Source: Saccharopolyspora indica
GTDB taxonomy: Bacteria > Actinomycetota > Actinomycetes > Mycobacteriales > Pseudonocardiaceae
DNA length: 64,000 nucleotides
Assembly: GCF_027853965.1 (NCBI RefSeq)
Contig: NZ_JAQGLB010000017.1
Span: forward strand, 124,001-188,000
Direction of reading: 5' to 3'
This document shows, piece after piece, positions 34,065-42,619 of this stretch. The translations under genes were made by a program, and so were the position numbers. Below the pieces are notes generated by a model that made no database searches, was not told where the DNA came from, and worked only from the letters and a program-made list of their open reading frames with translations. Position 1 is the stretch's first letter. Each line of letters opens with the position of its first letter.

Positions 34065-36011
34065 GTGCGTGGCCCCTGGCGCGCCGCCCTGGCACTGGCG
34101 CTGCACATCGCCTTCTTCGTCGCCCCGATCGCGCTGGTCCTCGGCCTGCTCTCGATCGCTGTCGTCACCTTCCGCTACGACCGGACCAGCGGGCTCAAAG
34201 CCGCCGCGGCGGCACTGGTCGTCGGCGCGTTGTTCGCGGTCGGCCTGCGCGCCGTGCTGCGCTCGCGGGTGCGAGCCCGCGGGGTGCGGCTGGACCGCGC
34301 GGAGCAACCCCAGCTGTGGCGGATGGCCAACTCCATCGCCGCCTCGGCCGAAGCCCCCGAACCCGACGAGATCCGGATCACCTCCGAGCCGGTCGTGGTG
34401 GTCCGCGAGGACACCGCGCTGCTCGGCCTGCGCACCCGCACCCGGTACCTGGAGCTCGGGCTGCCGCTGCTGGCGGCGCTCAACGTCAGCGAGCTGCGGG
34501 CCGCGATGGCCCGCGAGATCGGCCGCCTGACCGGGCGCAACCGGCTCACCGTGCTCGCCTACCGCACGTCGGCCAGCGTCGAGCGCACCGCGGCCGGCCT
34601 CACCGGCGGGCCGACCAAGTGGCTGTTCAACGGGTACGCCCGCGCGTTCACCACGGTCGCCGCCACCACCGCGCAGGACCTGGAGCTGGCCGCCGACGCG
34701 GTCGCCGTCCGGGAGGCCGGGACCCGCACCGCGGTGCTCGCGCTGCGCAAGGCGGTGGCCGTCGAGATCGGCTGGCGCGAGTACGCCGACGAGTACCTGA
34801 GCATGGCCACCGCGATCGGCCACGCCCCGGACGTGCTGCTGGGCTTCCGCAACTTCATGGCCCACCCGGCGCGCAAGCCGCGGCTGGCCGAGCGGGCCAA
34901 GCAGACCATCGCCGAGGAGCCGCGCACCCGCAAGCGCATCGAGGCGATGAAGCGGATCAAGACCGGCGACCGCGAGCTCGACGAGCGGCCCGCGTTCGCC
35001 GTGCTGAAGAACCCGCGCAAGAGCGTGCCCGAGCTGGAGGGACGGCTGCTGGTCGACGGCCTCGACCAGCGGCTGCCGTGGCCGGAGCTGGCGCAGCGGG
35101 CCGGTGCCGCGCACGTCGCCGAGCAGGCCGCGCTGCTGAGCTCCGCGGTGGAGCAGAGCGGGCTGCCGATCGAGCCGTCCATCGCCGGGGTGCTGGCGGC
35201 CATCCACCGCGGCCAGGGCCGCGACCTGATCAACCCGGTGCTCAACCCCGGGCTGAACCCGGAGCTCATCGACCAGGCCGCCGAGGACACCCTGGTCGAG
35301 CTGCTCGGCTGCGTCGTGGTGGACGCGCTGGTCTGCGCGCGCCGCGCGCACCACGAGCTGGACTGGGGCGGCCCGCCGCCGGTCCGGCTGGCAGGCGGCC
35401 AGCCGCTGGACGCCGACCGGCTGGTGCGGCCCGCGGTGGTCGACCCCCGGCTGATCCCCGGTCTGCACCGGGCGCTGGTCAACCTGGGCGTGCCGCTGAA
35501 CCACGCGCGCCGCCCGGCGGCCGAGCCGGAGCCGGAGCTGGCCGGGATCGTCAGCCCGGTGCAGTGCGCGGGCAGCAGCTACGACCTGCTGGTCACCGAT
35601 CGGGGGCTGGTGCTGCTGCCCAGCTCGGCGAGCACCACCAAGCGCCTGTTGGCGGGCACCCTGGCGCGGTTCCGCGAGGCGGAGCTGGAGCAGCTCGGCG
35701 AGCTGGCCGCGACGCCGGTCGGCGAGCTCCGCGAGCGCTCCGGCGCGCAGTGGGTGGACAGCCGCGACGTGGCCAGCGCCCGGCTCGACCAGGACCGCGC
35801 GGGCTGGTCGCTGTCGCTCGAGCTCTACCTCGACGAGTACGCGGTGTCCGACCTGGACGACGGCCTGGTGCGCGGCGACGAGGACGGCGCCTCCGAGCTG
35901 GTGCTGCGCAGCAGCGCCGACGGCGTGGAGCACGGCGACCCGTACCGGGGGCTCGGCGAGCTGATGGGCGCACGGATGAACGTCGAAGAACCGCTAGCCG
36001 CGATCGAGTAG
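34065..36011 (+). CDS. M48-like membrane protein lacking the HEXXH zinc motif
   Basis: A 648-residue protein with two N-terminal hydrophobic helices (about 5-27 and 40-62). The region after them follows the M48 peptidase plan: LELGLPLLAALNVSELRAAMA, then a block where HExxH should be but which reads REIGRL (about 150-155), and further on DLELAADAVAVREAG, the position of the third zinc ligand and AD motif. The zinc site has therefore lost both His, and it is probably a pseudoprotease. The remainder has no domain I know. GTG 34065 has GGAG eight bases upstream; TTG 33999, overlapping the moeA stop, is the alternative. Confidence 0.75.
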   Translation: MRGPWRAALALALHIAFFVAPIALVLGLLSIAVVTFRYDRTSGLKAAAAALVVGALFAVGLRAVLRSRVRARGVRLDRAEQPQLWRMANSIAASAEAPEPDEIRITSEPVVVVREDTALLGLRTRTRYLELGLPLLAALNVSELRAAMAREIGRLTGRNRLTVLAYRTSASVERTAAGLTGGPTKWLFNGYARAFTTVAATTAQDLELAADAVAVREAGTRTAVLALRKAVAVEIGWREYADEYLSMATAIGHAPDVLLGFRNFMAHPARKPRLAERAKQTIAEEPRTRKRIEAMKRIKTGDRELDERPAFAVLKNPRKSVPELEGRLLVDGLDQRLPWPELAQRAGAAHVAEQAALLSSAVEQSGLPIEPSIAGVLAAIHRGQGRDLINPVLNPGLNPELIDQAAEDTLVELLGCVVVDALVCARRAHHELDWGGPPPVRLAGGQPLDADRLVRPAVVDPRLIPGLHRALVNLGVPLNHARRPAAEPEPELAGIVSPVQCAGSSYDLLVTDRGLVLLPSSASTTKRLLAGTLARFREAELEQLGELAATPVGELRERSGAQWVDSRDVASARLDQDRAGWSLSLELYLDEYAVSDLDDGLVRGDEDGASELVLRSSADGVEHGDPYRGLGELMGARMNVEEPLAAIE

Positions 36012-36049
36012 AGCCATTTCCAGGCTCGTTCTGCGTTGCGGTGCCGGTA

Positions 36050-36105
36050 GCGGAACCTCAGCGCCCGCCTGGACTGCGGGTGCCCGACCTGATGTATAGA
36101 CCAAT
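36050..36105. repeat. Short dispersed element shared with 23535-23590
   Basis: CGGAACCTCAGCGC, then CTGCGGGTGCCC and CCTGATGTAT, aligned with the block at 23535 with substitutions and no large gap. It lies just past the M48-like gene. Confidence 0.5.
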
Positions 36106-36452
36106 ACACGGCGGCCGGGCCGTCCTCGCCAGGCGAACGCTGAGAACCCGCGGCGGTGCCAGCTGCGAGGGTGGGCTATGCGCCTGCGGCGCATGCGACA
36201 CCTTCCGCAGTGCGGCACGTCGATCATCGCGGCGGCGGTCGTCGGCCAAGATGAAAACGTTCGAGTGACTTCGAGCCGCAAGTTGATCACTCCGCGTCAT
36301 GTAACGGCCTGGAAGCATCCTCCGAAAGCGGCTACGGAGTTTGTGTGACGTCAATTACACTGGAATCCGCGTAACGAACAGTCGTGCAGATGCATCTACT
36401 AGACGTCCGCTGAACACCACTGCTTGCCCGGTGGCGGCGGACACTTCGAGGG

Positions 36453-36477
36453 CCGTGCGCCGTCGGGGGGCGCACGG
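36453..36477 (+). repeat. GC hairpin 5' of the terminator
   Basis: CCGTGCGCC (36453-36461) pairs with GGCGCACGG (36469-36477). It lies 13 bp before the terminator stem and could be part of the same RNA. Confidence 0.5.
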
Positions 36478-36490
36478 ACCCGCGCGAGCA

Positions 36491-36541
36491 GGGGCCGTTC
36501 GGCGACTACGGGGAGCCGCCGAACGGTCCCTGTTTCTTGTT
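36491..36541 (+). terminator. Strong intrinsic terminator without an upstream gene
   Basis: A 14-bp stem (36491-36504 with 36517-36530, one G-T pair) and a 12-nt loop are followed by TGTTTCTTGTTTT. It is 480 bp past the last plus-strand gene and 230 bp before psd, so it ends either a small RNA or the leader of psd. Confidence 0.75.
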
Positions 36542-36771
36542 TTCACCCCGTCGGGTGACTTCGGGATCAATGCAGCGGTACCATTCCAGCGCGCCATATG
36601 CGCAGGTCAGCTCGGCTGTTCTTGATCAACTACGCCCCCTGGCGTCAGTTGGCCCGAGGCGTCCGCGATGCTGTACCGACCACGGCACCGGCCACCGGAC
36701 CCGAGCACCTGCGGGACCGGCGACCGCGCGGCCGCACCAAGGACCCGCCGACGCAGGGGCGTAGCACCGCG

Positions 36772-37488
36772 ATGAGCACCGCGAAAGAACCGAAGAAGAG
36801 CCCGCTGGCCCACCTCGCCGGCCTCGCGCGCGACACCATCCCACCGATGCACCCGGCCGGACGTCCGTTCGTGCTCGGCGCCGCCGCCGCGACCCTCCTG
36901 CTGCGCCGCATCTGGCGCCCCGCCGGCGTTCTCGGCGGCGTGCTGACCGCCTGGTGCGCGTGGTTCTTCCGCGAACCGGCGCGCACCACGCCCAGCCGCG
37001 AAGGCCTCGCGGTGGCCCCCGCCGACGGCACGATCTCGCACATCGAGCCCGCCGTGCCGCCCGCCGAACTCGGCCTCGGCGACGAGCCGATGGTCCGGAT
37101 CAGCGCGTTCCTGACCATCTTCGACGTGCACGTCCAGCGCATCCCGCTGGCCGGGCGGATCGAGACCATCGCCTACCGGCCGGGCAAGTTCCTCTCCGCC
37201 GACCTGGACAAGGCCAGCGAGGACAACGAGCGCAACTCGATGGTCATCCGCGGCGCGGACGGCACCCGGGTGGCCGTGGTGCAGATCGCCGGCCTGGTGG
37301 CCCGCCGCATCGTCTGCTCGGTCGCCGAGGGCGACGAGCTGCCCGCCGGCCGCACCTACGGGCTGATCCGCTTCGGCTCCCGCGTGGACCTCTACGTCCC
37401 CGCGGGCAGCCGGATCCTGGTGGAGCCCGGCCAGCGCACCATCGGCGGCGAGACGGCGCTCGCCGAGCTGCCCCGGGGCGACTCATGA
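36772..37488 (+). CDS. psd: Phosphatidylserine decarboxylase
   Basis: A 238-residue Psd of the short (archaeal-like, PssA-linked) type, which decarboxylates phosphatidylserine to phosphatidylethanolamine at the membrane. An N-terminal hydrophobic region and WFFREPART are followed by FLTIFDVHVQRIP, PGKFLSADLDKASEDNERN, and the self-cleavage site in RFGSRVDLYVP, where the pyruvoyl group forms at the Ser. ATG 36772 is preferred over the open frame upstream. The stop overlaps the pssA start (ATGA). Confidence 0.95.
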   Translation: MSTAKEPKKSPLAHLAGLARDTIPPMHPAGRPFVLGAAAATLLLRRIWRPAGVLGGVLTAWCAWFFREPARTTPSREGLAVAPADGTISHIEPAVPPAELGLGDEPMVRISAFLTIFDVHVQRIPLAGRIETIAYRPGKFLSADLDKASEDNERNSMVIRGADGTRVAVVQIAGLVARRIVCSVAEGDELPAGRTYGLIRFGSRVDLYVPAGSRILVEPGQRTIGGETALAELPRGDS

Positions 37489-38405
37489 GCATGCGGACCA
37501 CTCCCGGCGTCCGGCTGCTGCCCAACGCGATCACCGTGTTGGCCATGTGCGCCGGGCTGTCCGCGGTCCAGTTCGCGCTCACCGGCAACCTGCCCGGCGC
37601 CATCGGGTCCATCGCGGTCGCCGCGGTGCTCGACGGCCTCGACGGGCGGATCGCCCGCCTGCTCGACGCCACCTCCAAGATGGGCGCCGAACTGGACTCG
37701 CTGTCCGACGCGATGTCCTTCGGCGTCGCCCCGGCGCTGACGCTCTACGCCTGGCAGCTGCAGGACAACCGGCTCGGCTGGGTGGCCGCGCTGATCTTCG
37801 TGGCGTGCATGGTGCTGCGCCTCGCGCGGTTCAACACGCTGCTGGAGGACGCCGACCAGCCGCCGTACGCCAAGGAGTTCTTCGTCGGCGTGCCCGCCCC
37901 GGCGGCCGGGCTGCTCGCGCTGCTGCCGCTCATCATCACCGCGCACTTCGGCCACCCGGGCTGGTGGGCGGACCAGACCGTGGTGATGATCTGGATGGTG
38001 CTGATCGCCGCGCTCGCCGTCAGCCGGGTCCCCACGCTGTCGCTCAAGACCGTCAAGGTGCCGCCGCGCCTGGTCGCGCCGCTGCTGGTGCTGGTGGCGC
38101 TGCTGGCGGCCGCGATCATCATGTTCCCGCTGATCTCGCTGGCCATCGCCATGGTGATCTACCTGCTGCACGTGCCGTACGCGATCTACCGGCACAACTG
38201 GCTGGCCAACCACCCGGAGGCGTGGGAAGCACCGCCGCGCGAGCGGCGGGCGATCCGCCGCCGCACCGGCCTCCGCCCGCCGCTGCGCCGCAGCGTGGCG
38301 GGCGCGGCGCGCCGCGTGCGCCGCCGCTACAGCCACCCGAACGGCCCCCGCCGCAGCTGGCGGCGCCTGGAACTGCGCCGCGACCGCAACGACACCAACC
38401 GCTGA
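37485..38405 (+). CDS. pssA: CDP-diacylglycerol-serine O-phosphatidyltransferase
   Basis: A 306-residue integral membrane enzyme that makes phosphatidylserine, the substrate of Psd. The CDP-alcohol motif DGLDGRIAR...G...DSLSD spans residues about 49-74. About eight hydrophobic segments follow, then an unusual Arg-rich cytoplasmic tail of some 60 residues. It overlaps psd by 4 nt and so is coupled to it. Confidence 0.95.
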   Translation: MSMRTTPGVRLLPNAITVLAMCAGLSAVQFALTGNLPGAIGSIAVAAVLDGLDGRIARLLDATSKMGAELDSLSDAMSFGVAPALTLYAWQLQDNRLGWVAALIFVACMVLRLARFNTLLEDADQPPYAKEFFVGVPAPAAGLLALLPLIITAHFGHPGWWADQTVVMIWMVLIAALAVSRVPTLSLKTVKVPPRLVAPLLVLVALLAAAIIMFPLISLAIAMVIYLLHVPYAIYRHNWLANHPEAWEAPPRERRAIRRRTGLRPPLRRSVAGAARRVRRRYSHPNGPRRSWRRLELRRDRNDTNR

Positions 38406-38418
38406 GCCGCCCTGGATG

Positions 38419-38466
38419 ACGCGAGTTCCGTTGAAGTCGGACACACGACTTCGATGGAACTCGCGT
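38419..38466. repeat. 48-nt hairpin, family B geometry
   Basis: 20-bp arms (38419-38438, 38447-38466; core GAGTTCCGTTGAAGTC) with two G-T wobbles and an 8-nt loop GGACACAC. Size and layout are identical to 13121-13168 though the sequence has diverged. It is 14 bp past the pssA stop and 40 bp before the ATPase gene. Confidence 0.8.
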
Positions 38467-38505
38467 AACGCTGATGAGGCGGTAGCGCGCGGTTAAGCTC
38501 GCGGC

Positions 38506-40707
38506 GTGTCGTCGATAACGCTGACCGCCCGGGTTTCGCCCTCCGCCAAAGACGCTCGGCGCGGGGTGGTGCGGTTGCACCCCGAAGTGCTCGATGCGCT
38601 GGGGCTGCGGCCGTGGAACGCCGTGCAGCTCACCGGAGCGCGGGTGACCGTGGCGCTCGCCGCCGCTGCCGGGGCCGGCAGCCCCACCGGCGTGGTGCTG
38701 CTGGACGACGTCGCGCTGATGAACCTCGGGCTCGCCGAAGGAGCCGAGGTCGGCGTCGCCCCGGTGCAGGTCAGCGCGGCGCAGCGGGTGGTCATCGCCG
38801 GTTCGCGGATCGCGCGGGCCACCGTCGCCCCGGAGACGCTGCGGCTGGCGCTGACCGGCAAGGTGTTCGGCACCGGCGACTCGGTCTCGCTGCTGCCGCA
38901 GGACGTGGCGCCCACGACCACCGGCAACGCCGTCGAGGTGCGCCGCAAGCTGTCCACCGCCATCGGCATGACCTGGACCAACGAGCTGATCACCGTGGCC
39001 GCCACCGAACCGGCGGGCGCGGTCGCCGTTCGTCCGTCCACAGTGGTCGAATGGCGGGACGTCAGCAGCCCGGAGCCCGCCGCCGCACCGGTCGCGGCAC
39101 CACCGGCACCGGTGGAGCAGCCGAGCGAGCCGGTGGTCCCGGTCGCCGACCTGGTCGGCTCCCGCGACACCGCCAAGCGGCTCGGCGAGTGGCTGCGCCT
39201 GGCCTTCGACCAGCCGGACCTGCTGCGCCGCCTCGGTGCCGAACCGCACCTCGGCGTGCTGCTCAGCGGGCCGTCCGGGGTCGGCAAGGCGACGCTGGCC
39301 CGCGCGGTCACCGCCGACATCGGCGCCGAGCTGGTCGAGCTGTCCGCGCCGAGCGTGGCAGCGCTCGAACCGGGCGCCGCCGCGAAGCGCCTGCAGGACG
39401 CGATCAACCGCGCCACCAGCGCCCAGGGCAACCGCGTGCTGCTGCTGACCGACGTGGAGAGCCTGCTGCCGGGCACCGAACCGCCGCCGCTGGCCACCGT
39501 GGCGCTGGACGCGATCCGCGCCGCGATCGGCACCGACCGGCTCGCCGTGGTCGTCACCAGCTCCCAGCCGCAGTCCATCGACCCGCGGCTGCGCGAACCG
39601 GGCCTGGTCGACCGGGAGCTGACGCTCGGCCTCCCGGACGACGCCACCCGCACCGACCTGCTGCGGGTGCTGCTGCGCAACGCGCCGCTGGACGGCGACG
39701 TGCAGCTGTCCGAGATCGCCGAGCGCGCCCCGGGGTTCGTCGTCGCCGACCTCGTCGCGCTGTGCCGGGAGGCCGCCGTCGGGGCCGCCCTTCGGCACCA
39801 GGCCGACACCGCCGACCCGCGCATCCGCCAGCAGGACCTGGTGGCGGCGCTGGCCTCGGTTCGGCCGATCTCGATGTCCACATCGGACAACCTGCAGACC
39901 GGCGGGCTGACGCTGGACGACGTCGGCGACATGACCGAGGTGAAGCAGTCGCTCACCGAGACGGTGCTCTGGCCGCTGCAGTACCCGGACTCGTTCACCC
40001 GGCTCGGCGTGGCGCCGCCGCGCGGCGTGCTGCTGTACGGGCCGCCGGGCTGCGGCAAGACGTTCCTGGTCCGCGCGCTGGCGGGCAGCGGGCGGCTGAA
40101 CGTGCTGGCCGTCAAGGGCGCGGAGCTGATGGACAAGTGGGTCGGCGAGTCCGAGCGCGCGGTCCGGGAGCTGTTCCTGCGCGCTGCCAACGCCGCTCCG
40201 GCGCTGGTGTTCCTGGACGAGGTGGACGCACTGGCGCCCCGCCGCGGCCAGTCATCGGACTCCGGCGTGGCCGACCGCGTGGTGGCCGCGCTGCTGACCG
40301 AGCTCGACGGCGTGGAGCCGATGCGCGACGTGGTGGTGCTCGGCGCGACGAACCGCCCGGAACTGGTCGACCCGGCCCTGCTGCGCCCAGGCCGCCTGGA
40401 GCGCCTCGTCTACGTACCCCCGCCGGACGCCGAAGCCCGCGAGGCGATCCTGCGCGCCGCGGCCAAGAACACCCCGCTGGCCTCCGATGTGGACATCCCA
40501 GCCCTGGCAGCCGACCTCGACGGCTACTCAGCGGCCGACTGCGCAGCCCTGATCCGAGAAGCGGCCCTCACCGCGATGCGCGAATCCATCTCCGCGGCCG
40601 AGGTCTCGGCAACCCACCTCACCACCGCCCGCAAGGCGGTCCGCCCTTCCCTCGACCCCGCCCAACTCGCATCCCTGGAGTCCTACGCCCACTCCCACCG
40701 CCCCTGA
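38506..40707 (+). CDS. CDC48/VCP-like double AAA ATPase
   Basis: A 733-residue type II AAA protein. N domain is about 1-180 (double-psi barrel/CDC48-like: LTARVSPSAKDARRGVVRL). D1 has Walker A GPSGVGKAT near 255 but a degraded Walker B (LLTDVESLLP), while D2 has GPPGCGKT near 511, Walker B FLDEVDALAP and the arginine-finger region LLRPGRLERL. D2 is thus the likely motor. The same ATPase sits beside pssA-psd-moeA2 in M. tuberculosis (Rv0435c), which suggests a conserved membrane-linked role. GTG 38506. Confidence 0.92.
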   Translation: MSSITLTARVSPSAKDARRGVVRLHPEVLDALGLRPWNAVQLTGARVTVALAAAAGAGSPTGVVLLDDVALMNLGLAEGAEVGVAPVQVSAAQRVVIAGSRIARATVAPETLRLALTGKVFGTGDSVSLLPQDVAPTTTGNAVEVRRKLSTAIGMTWTNELITVAATEPAGAVAVRPSTVVEWRDVSSPEPAAAPVAAPPAPVEQPSEPVVPVADLVGSRDTAKRLGEWLRLAFDQPDLLRRLGAEPHLGVLLSGPSGVGKATLARAVTADIGAELVELSAPSVAALEPGAAAKRLQDAINRATSAQGNRVLLLTDVESLLPGTEPPPLATVALDAIRAAIGTDRLAVVVTSSQPQSIDPRLREPGLVDRELTLGLPDDATRTDLLRVLLRNAPLDGDVQLSEIAERAPGFVVADLVALCREAAVGAALRHQADTADPRIRQQDLVAALASVRPISMSTSDNLQTGGLTLDDVGDMTEVKQSLTETVLWPLQYPDSFTRLGVAPPRGVLLYGPPGCGKTFLVRALAGSGRLNVLAVKGAELMDKWVGESERAVRELFLRAANAAPALVFLDEVDALAPRRGQSSDSGVADRVVAALLTELDGVEPMRDVVVLGATNRPELVDPALLRPGRLERLVYVPPPDAEAREAILRAAAKNTPLASDVDIPALAADLDGYSAADCAALIREAALTAMRESISAAEVSATHLTTARKAVRPSLDPAQLASLESYAHSHRP

Positions 40708-40722
40708 CCGTCACCCGGCCCT

Positions 40723-40748
40723 GCGTCAATTTCGTACGAAATTGACGC
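40723..40748. repeat. 26-bp perfect palindrome, family A
   Basis: GCGTC and GACGC flank the AATTTCGTACGAAATT core. It lies between the convergent ATPase (ends 40707) and VirR-like (ends 40789) genes, 15 bp past the former. Confidence 0.85.
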
Positions 40749-40788
40749 CCACCTGGGGCGGAAGGGGACGCTGGGCTGCCCGATCGGG

Positions 40789-41424
40789 TTACTTGGCGTC
40801 GACGGGGCCCTTGTAGTCGTTGGTGATGATGGCGATCAGGCCGGGGGTGGCGTCCTGGATGCCGTCGAAGCGGGGCTCGACGCGGGCGCCGAAGCGGGCC
40901 GCGAGCTGCTTGGCCTGGGTCTCCTCCGGGGTGCCCGGGCGGAAGTAGACCGTCGTCGTCGGGATGAGGCCCGCCGAGTAGTTGCCCACCTCCGGCACGT
41001 CGTAGCCGGTGCGGCGGAAGTCCTCCGCGGCGCGGTGCGCCAGTCCGCTGATCGTGCTGTTGTTGTAGACCCGCACCACGATCACCTCGGACTGCTGGCC
41101 GGAGCCGCCCGGCGAGTCGGGGCGCTGCGGCGGCGGCGGAACCTGCTGGCCGCCCGGGTTCTCCGGTGAGGGCAGCGGCGCGGGCGGGTTCTCGGGCTGC
41201 TGCTGGACCGGCTCGGTGGCGGCGGGCGGCGGGGGCTGCTGCACCAGCGACGACTTGGCCGGGTAGTTCCCCGGCTCGGGGGGCAGCGGTTGGGCGGAGT
41301 TCGGCGCGTCGCCGCCGGAGACCAGCGTGGCGATGCCGATGGCGCCCGCGATCACACCGGCCCCGATCAGCCCGAAGCCGATGAGCTTGGCCTTGGCGGG
41401 TCCGGCGGATTCCCCTGAAGTCAT
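40789..41424 (-). CDS. LytR_C-domain membrane protein (VirR-like)
   Basis: A 211-residue protein with one N-terminal helix (about 12-35), a Pro/Gln-rich spacer and a C-terminal LytR_C domain (VIVVRVYNNSTISGLAHRAAEDFRRTGYDV, VYFRPG). Order and neighbours match Rv0431 (VirR) of M. tuberculosis, which limits vesicle release through cell wall effects. Its ATG overlaps the DUF3263 stop by one base. Confidence 0.9.
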   Translation of the reverse strand: MTSGESAGPAKAKLIGFGLIGAGVIAGAIGIATLVSGGDAPNSAQPLPPEPGNYPAKSSLVQQPPPPAATEPVQQQPENPPAPLPSPENPGGQQVPPPPQRPDSPGGSGQQSEVIVVRVYNNSTISGLAHRAAEDFRRTGYDVPEVGNYSAGLIPTTTVYFRPGTPEETQAKQLAARFGARVEPRFDGIQDATPGLIAIITNDYKGPVDAK

Positions 41425-41864
41425 CAGTGCAACTCGATTCCCAGTCGTTGAGCGGCCCGTTCGCGCTGCCGCGCCGCCCGTGCCTTGCGCAGCCGTTTGA
41501 TCAGCATAGGGTCAGCCCGAAAAGCTGCAGGACTGTCCAGCAGCGCGTTCAGCACCTGGTAGTAGCGCGACGGCGACATGTCGAACAGCTCCCGGATCGC
41601 CCGCTCCTTCGCGCCCGAGCGCTTCCACCACTGCGACTCGAACGCCAGCACGCCGCGCTCCCGGACGGTGAGCTCGCCGGACGGCAGCAGTTCCGGCTCC
41701 GGGGCGGGCGCTTGTTCCGGCTCGGGCGCGGGTGCTTGTTCCGGCACCGCTTCGACGGCCCGCAATCGCCGCCCCTCCGGCGTTGCCCGCTGCTCCTGCC
41801 CGCGCGCCAGCTGCTCGCACTGGCGAGCGATCTCCTGCGCGGTCAGCATTTGGGCGGCGTCCAT
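41424..41864 (-). CDS. DUF3263 domain protein
   Basis: A 146-residue protein. The N-terminal half is a Pro/Glu-repeat spacer (PEQAPAP units). The C-terminal half is DUF3263: LTVRERGVLAFESQWWKRSGAKERAIRELFDMSPSRYYQVLNALLD. The latter looks like a DNA-binding helical domain. It is coupled to the VirR-like gene and divergent from def, as in mycobacteria (Rv0430). Confidence 0.93.
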   Translation of the reverse strand: MDAAQMLTAQEIARQCEQLARGQEQRATPEGRRLRAVEAVPEQAPAPEPEQAPAPEPELLPSGELTVRERGVLAFESQWWKRSGAKERAIRELFDMSPSRYYQVLNALLDSPAAFRADPMLIKRLRKARAARQRERAAQRLGIELH

Positions 41865-41906
41865 CCGACTCCTCGCCTCGCGATCCGGGCCTTCGGCGCG
41901 TTCGCG

Positions 41907-41926
41907 GAATCACACGGCTGTGATTC
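41907..41926. promoter_or_regulatory. Perfect inverted repeat between DUF3263 and def
   Basis: GAATCACA, CGGC, TGTGATTC at 41907-41926, 43 bp from the DUF3263 start and 112 bp from the def start. Candidate operator for one or both divergent units; the DUF3263 protein itself is a possible ligand. Confidence 0.5.
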
Positions 41927-42037
41927 CCCCTTGATTACACCATGCCCACCAATCCCGGGTGCGCGGATCACACCGCCGGGCTACCGGAAAAGAGCACCCG
42001 CGGACCGGCTGACGGCGTTACCGATAAAGTCGCGGTC

Positions 42038-42619
42038 ATGGCTGTTCACCCGATCTGCGTCTTCGGCGACCCGGTGCTGCACAACCCCACGCGCCCGGTG
42101 GAGCACTTCGACGACGAACTGCGCACCCTCGTCGAGGACATGTTCGAGACGATGGCCGCCGCGAACGGCGTCGGGCTGGCGGCCAACCAGATCGGCGTGG
42201 ACCTGCGGCTGTTCGTCTACGACTGCCCCGACGACGAGGGCGTCCAGCACCGCGGCGTGGTGGTGAACCCGGAGCTGACCACGTCGGAGGTCCCGGAGGG
42301 GATGCCCGACCCGGACGAGGACTGGGAGGGCTGCCTGTCGGTGCCCGGCGAGTCCTACCCGACCGGCCGGGCGAGCTGGGCCAAGGTCACCGGGTCCGAT
42401 GTGGACGGAAAGCCCGTCGAGGTCGAGGGCACTGGGTTCTTCGCGCGCTGCCTGCAGCACGAGACCGACCACCTGGACGGCTACGTCTACCTGGACCGCC
42501 TGGTGGGCAGGCACAAGCGCGCCTCGAAGAAGATGATCAAGCGCAACGGCTGGGGCGTGCCGGGCCTGACCTGGGACCCGGCCGAGCACGGCGACCCCTT
42601 CGCCGACGACGAGGACTGA
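42038..42619 (+). CDS. def: Peptide deformylase
   Basis: A 193-residue deformylase that removes formyl groups from new proteins. The three motifs are GVGLAANQIG (about 44-53), EGCLSVPG (about 97-104) and HETDHLDG (about 141-148), which hold the metal and catalytic Glu. The C-terminal extension (KKMIKRNGWGVPGLTWDP) is common in actinobacterial forms. ATG 42038 gives the usual start. Confidence 0.96.
   Translation: MAVHPICVFGDPVLHNPTRPVEHFDDELRTLVEDMFETMAAANGVGLAANQIGVDLRLFVYDCPDDEGVQHRGVVVNPELTTSEVPEGMPDPDEDWEGCLSVPGESYPTGRASWAKVTGSDVDGKPVEVEGTGFFARCLQHETDHLDGYVYLDRLVGRHKRASKKMIKRNGWGVPGLTWDPAEHGDPFADDED

Larger units (their letters stand above)
36012..36771. other. 760-bp gene-free region before psd
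   Basis: No ORF here has plausible coding character. It contains the element shared with 23535, an AT-richer patch around 36340-36410, two hairpins at 36453-36541 of which the second looks like a true terminator, and a weak hairpin near 36627-36652. The psd promoter or leader must lie here. A small RNA ending at the terminator is possible. Confidence 0.6.

Noticed and set aside
33657..35933. 758-codon minus-strand frame over moeA and the M48-like gene
   Set aside because: His/Gln/Arg-rich shadow; both plus-strand genes are recognisable by family pattern.
36012..36771. tRNA, tmRNA, RNase P RNA or signal recognition RNA in the large gap
   Set aside because: I found none of the conserved cores of these RNAs in either strand by eye.
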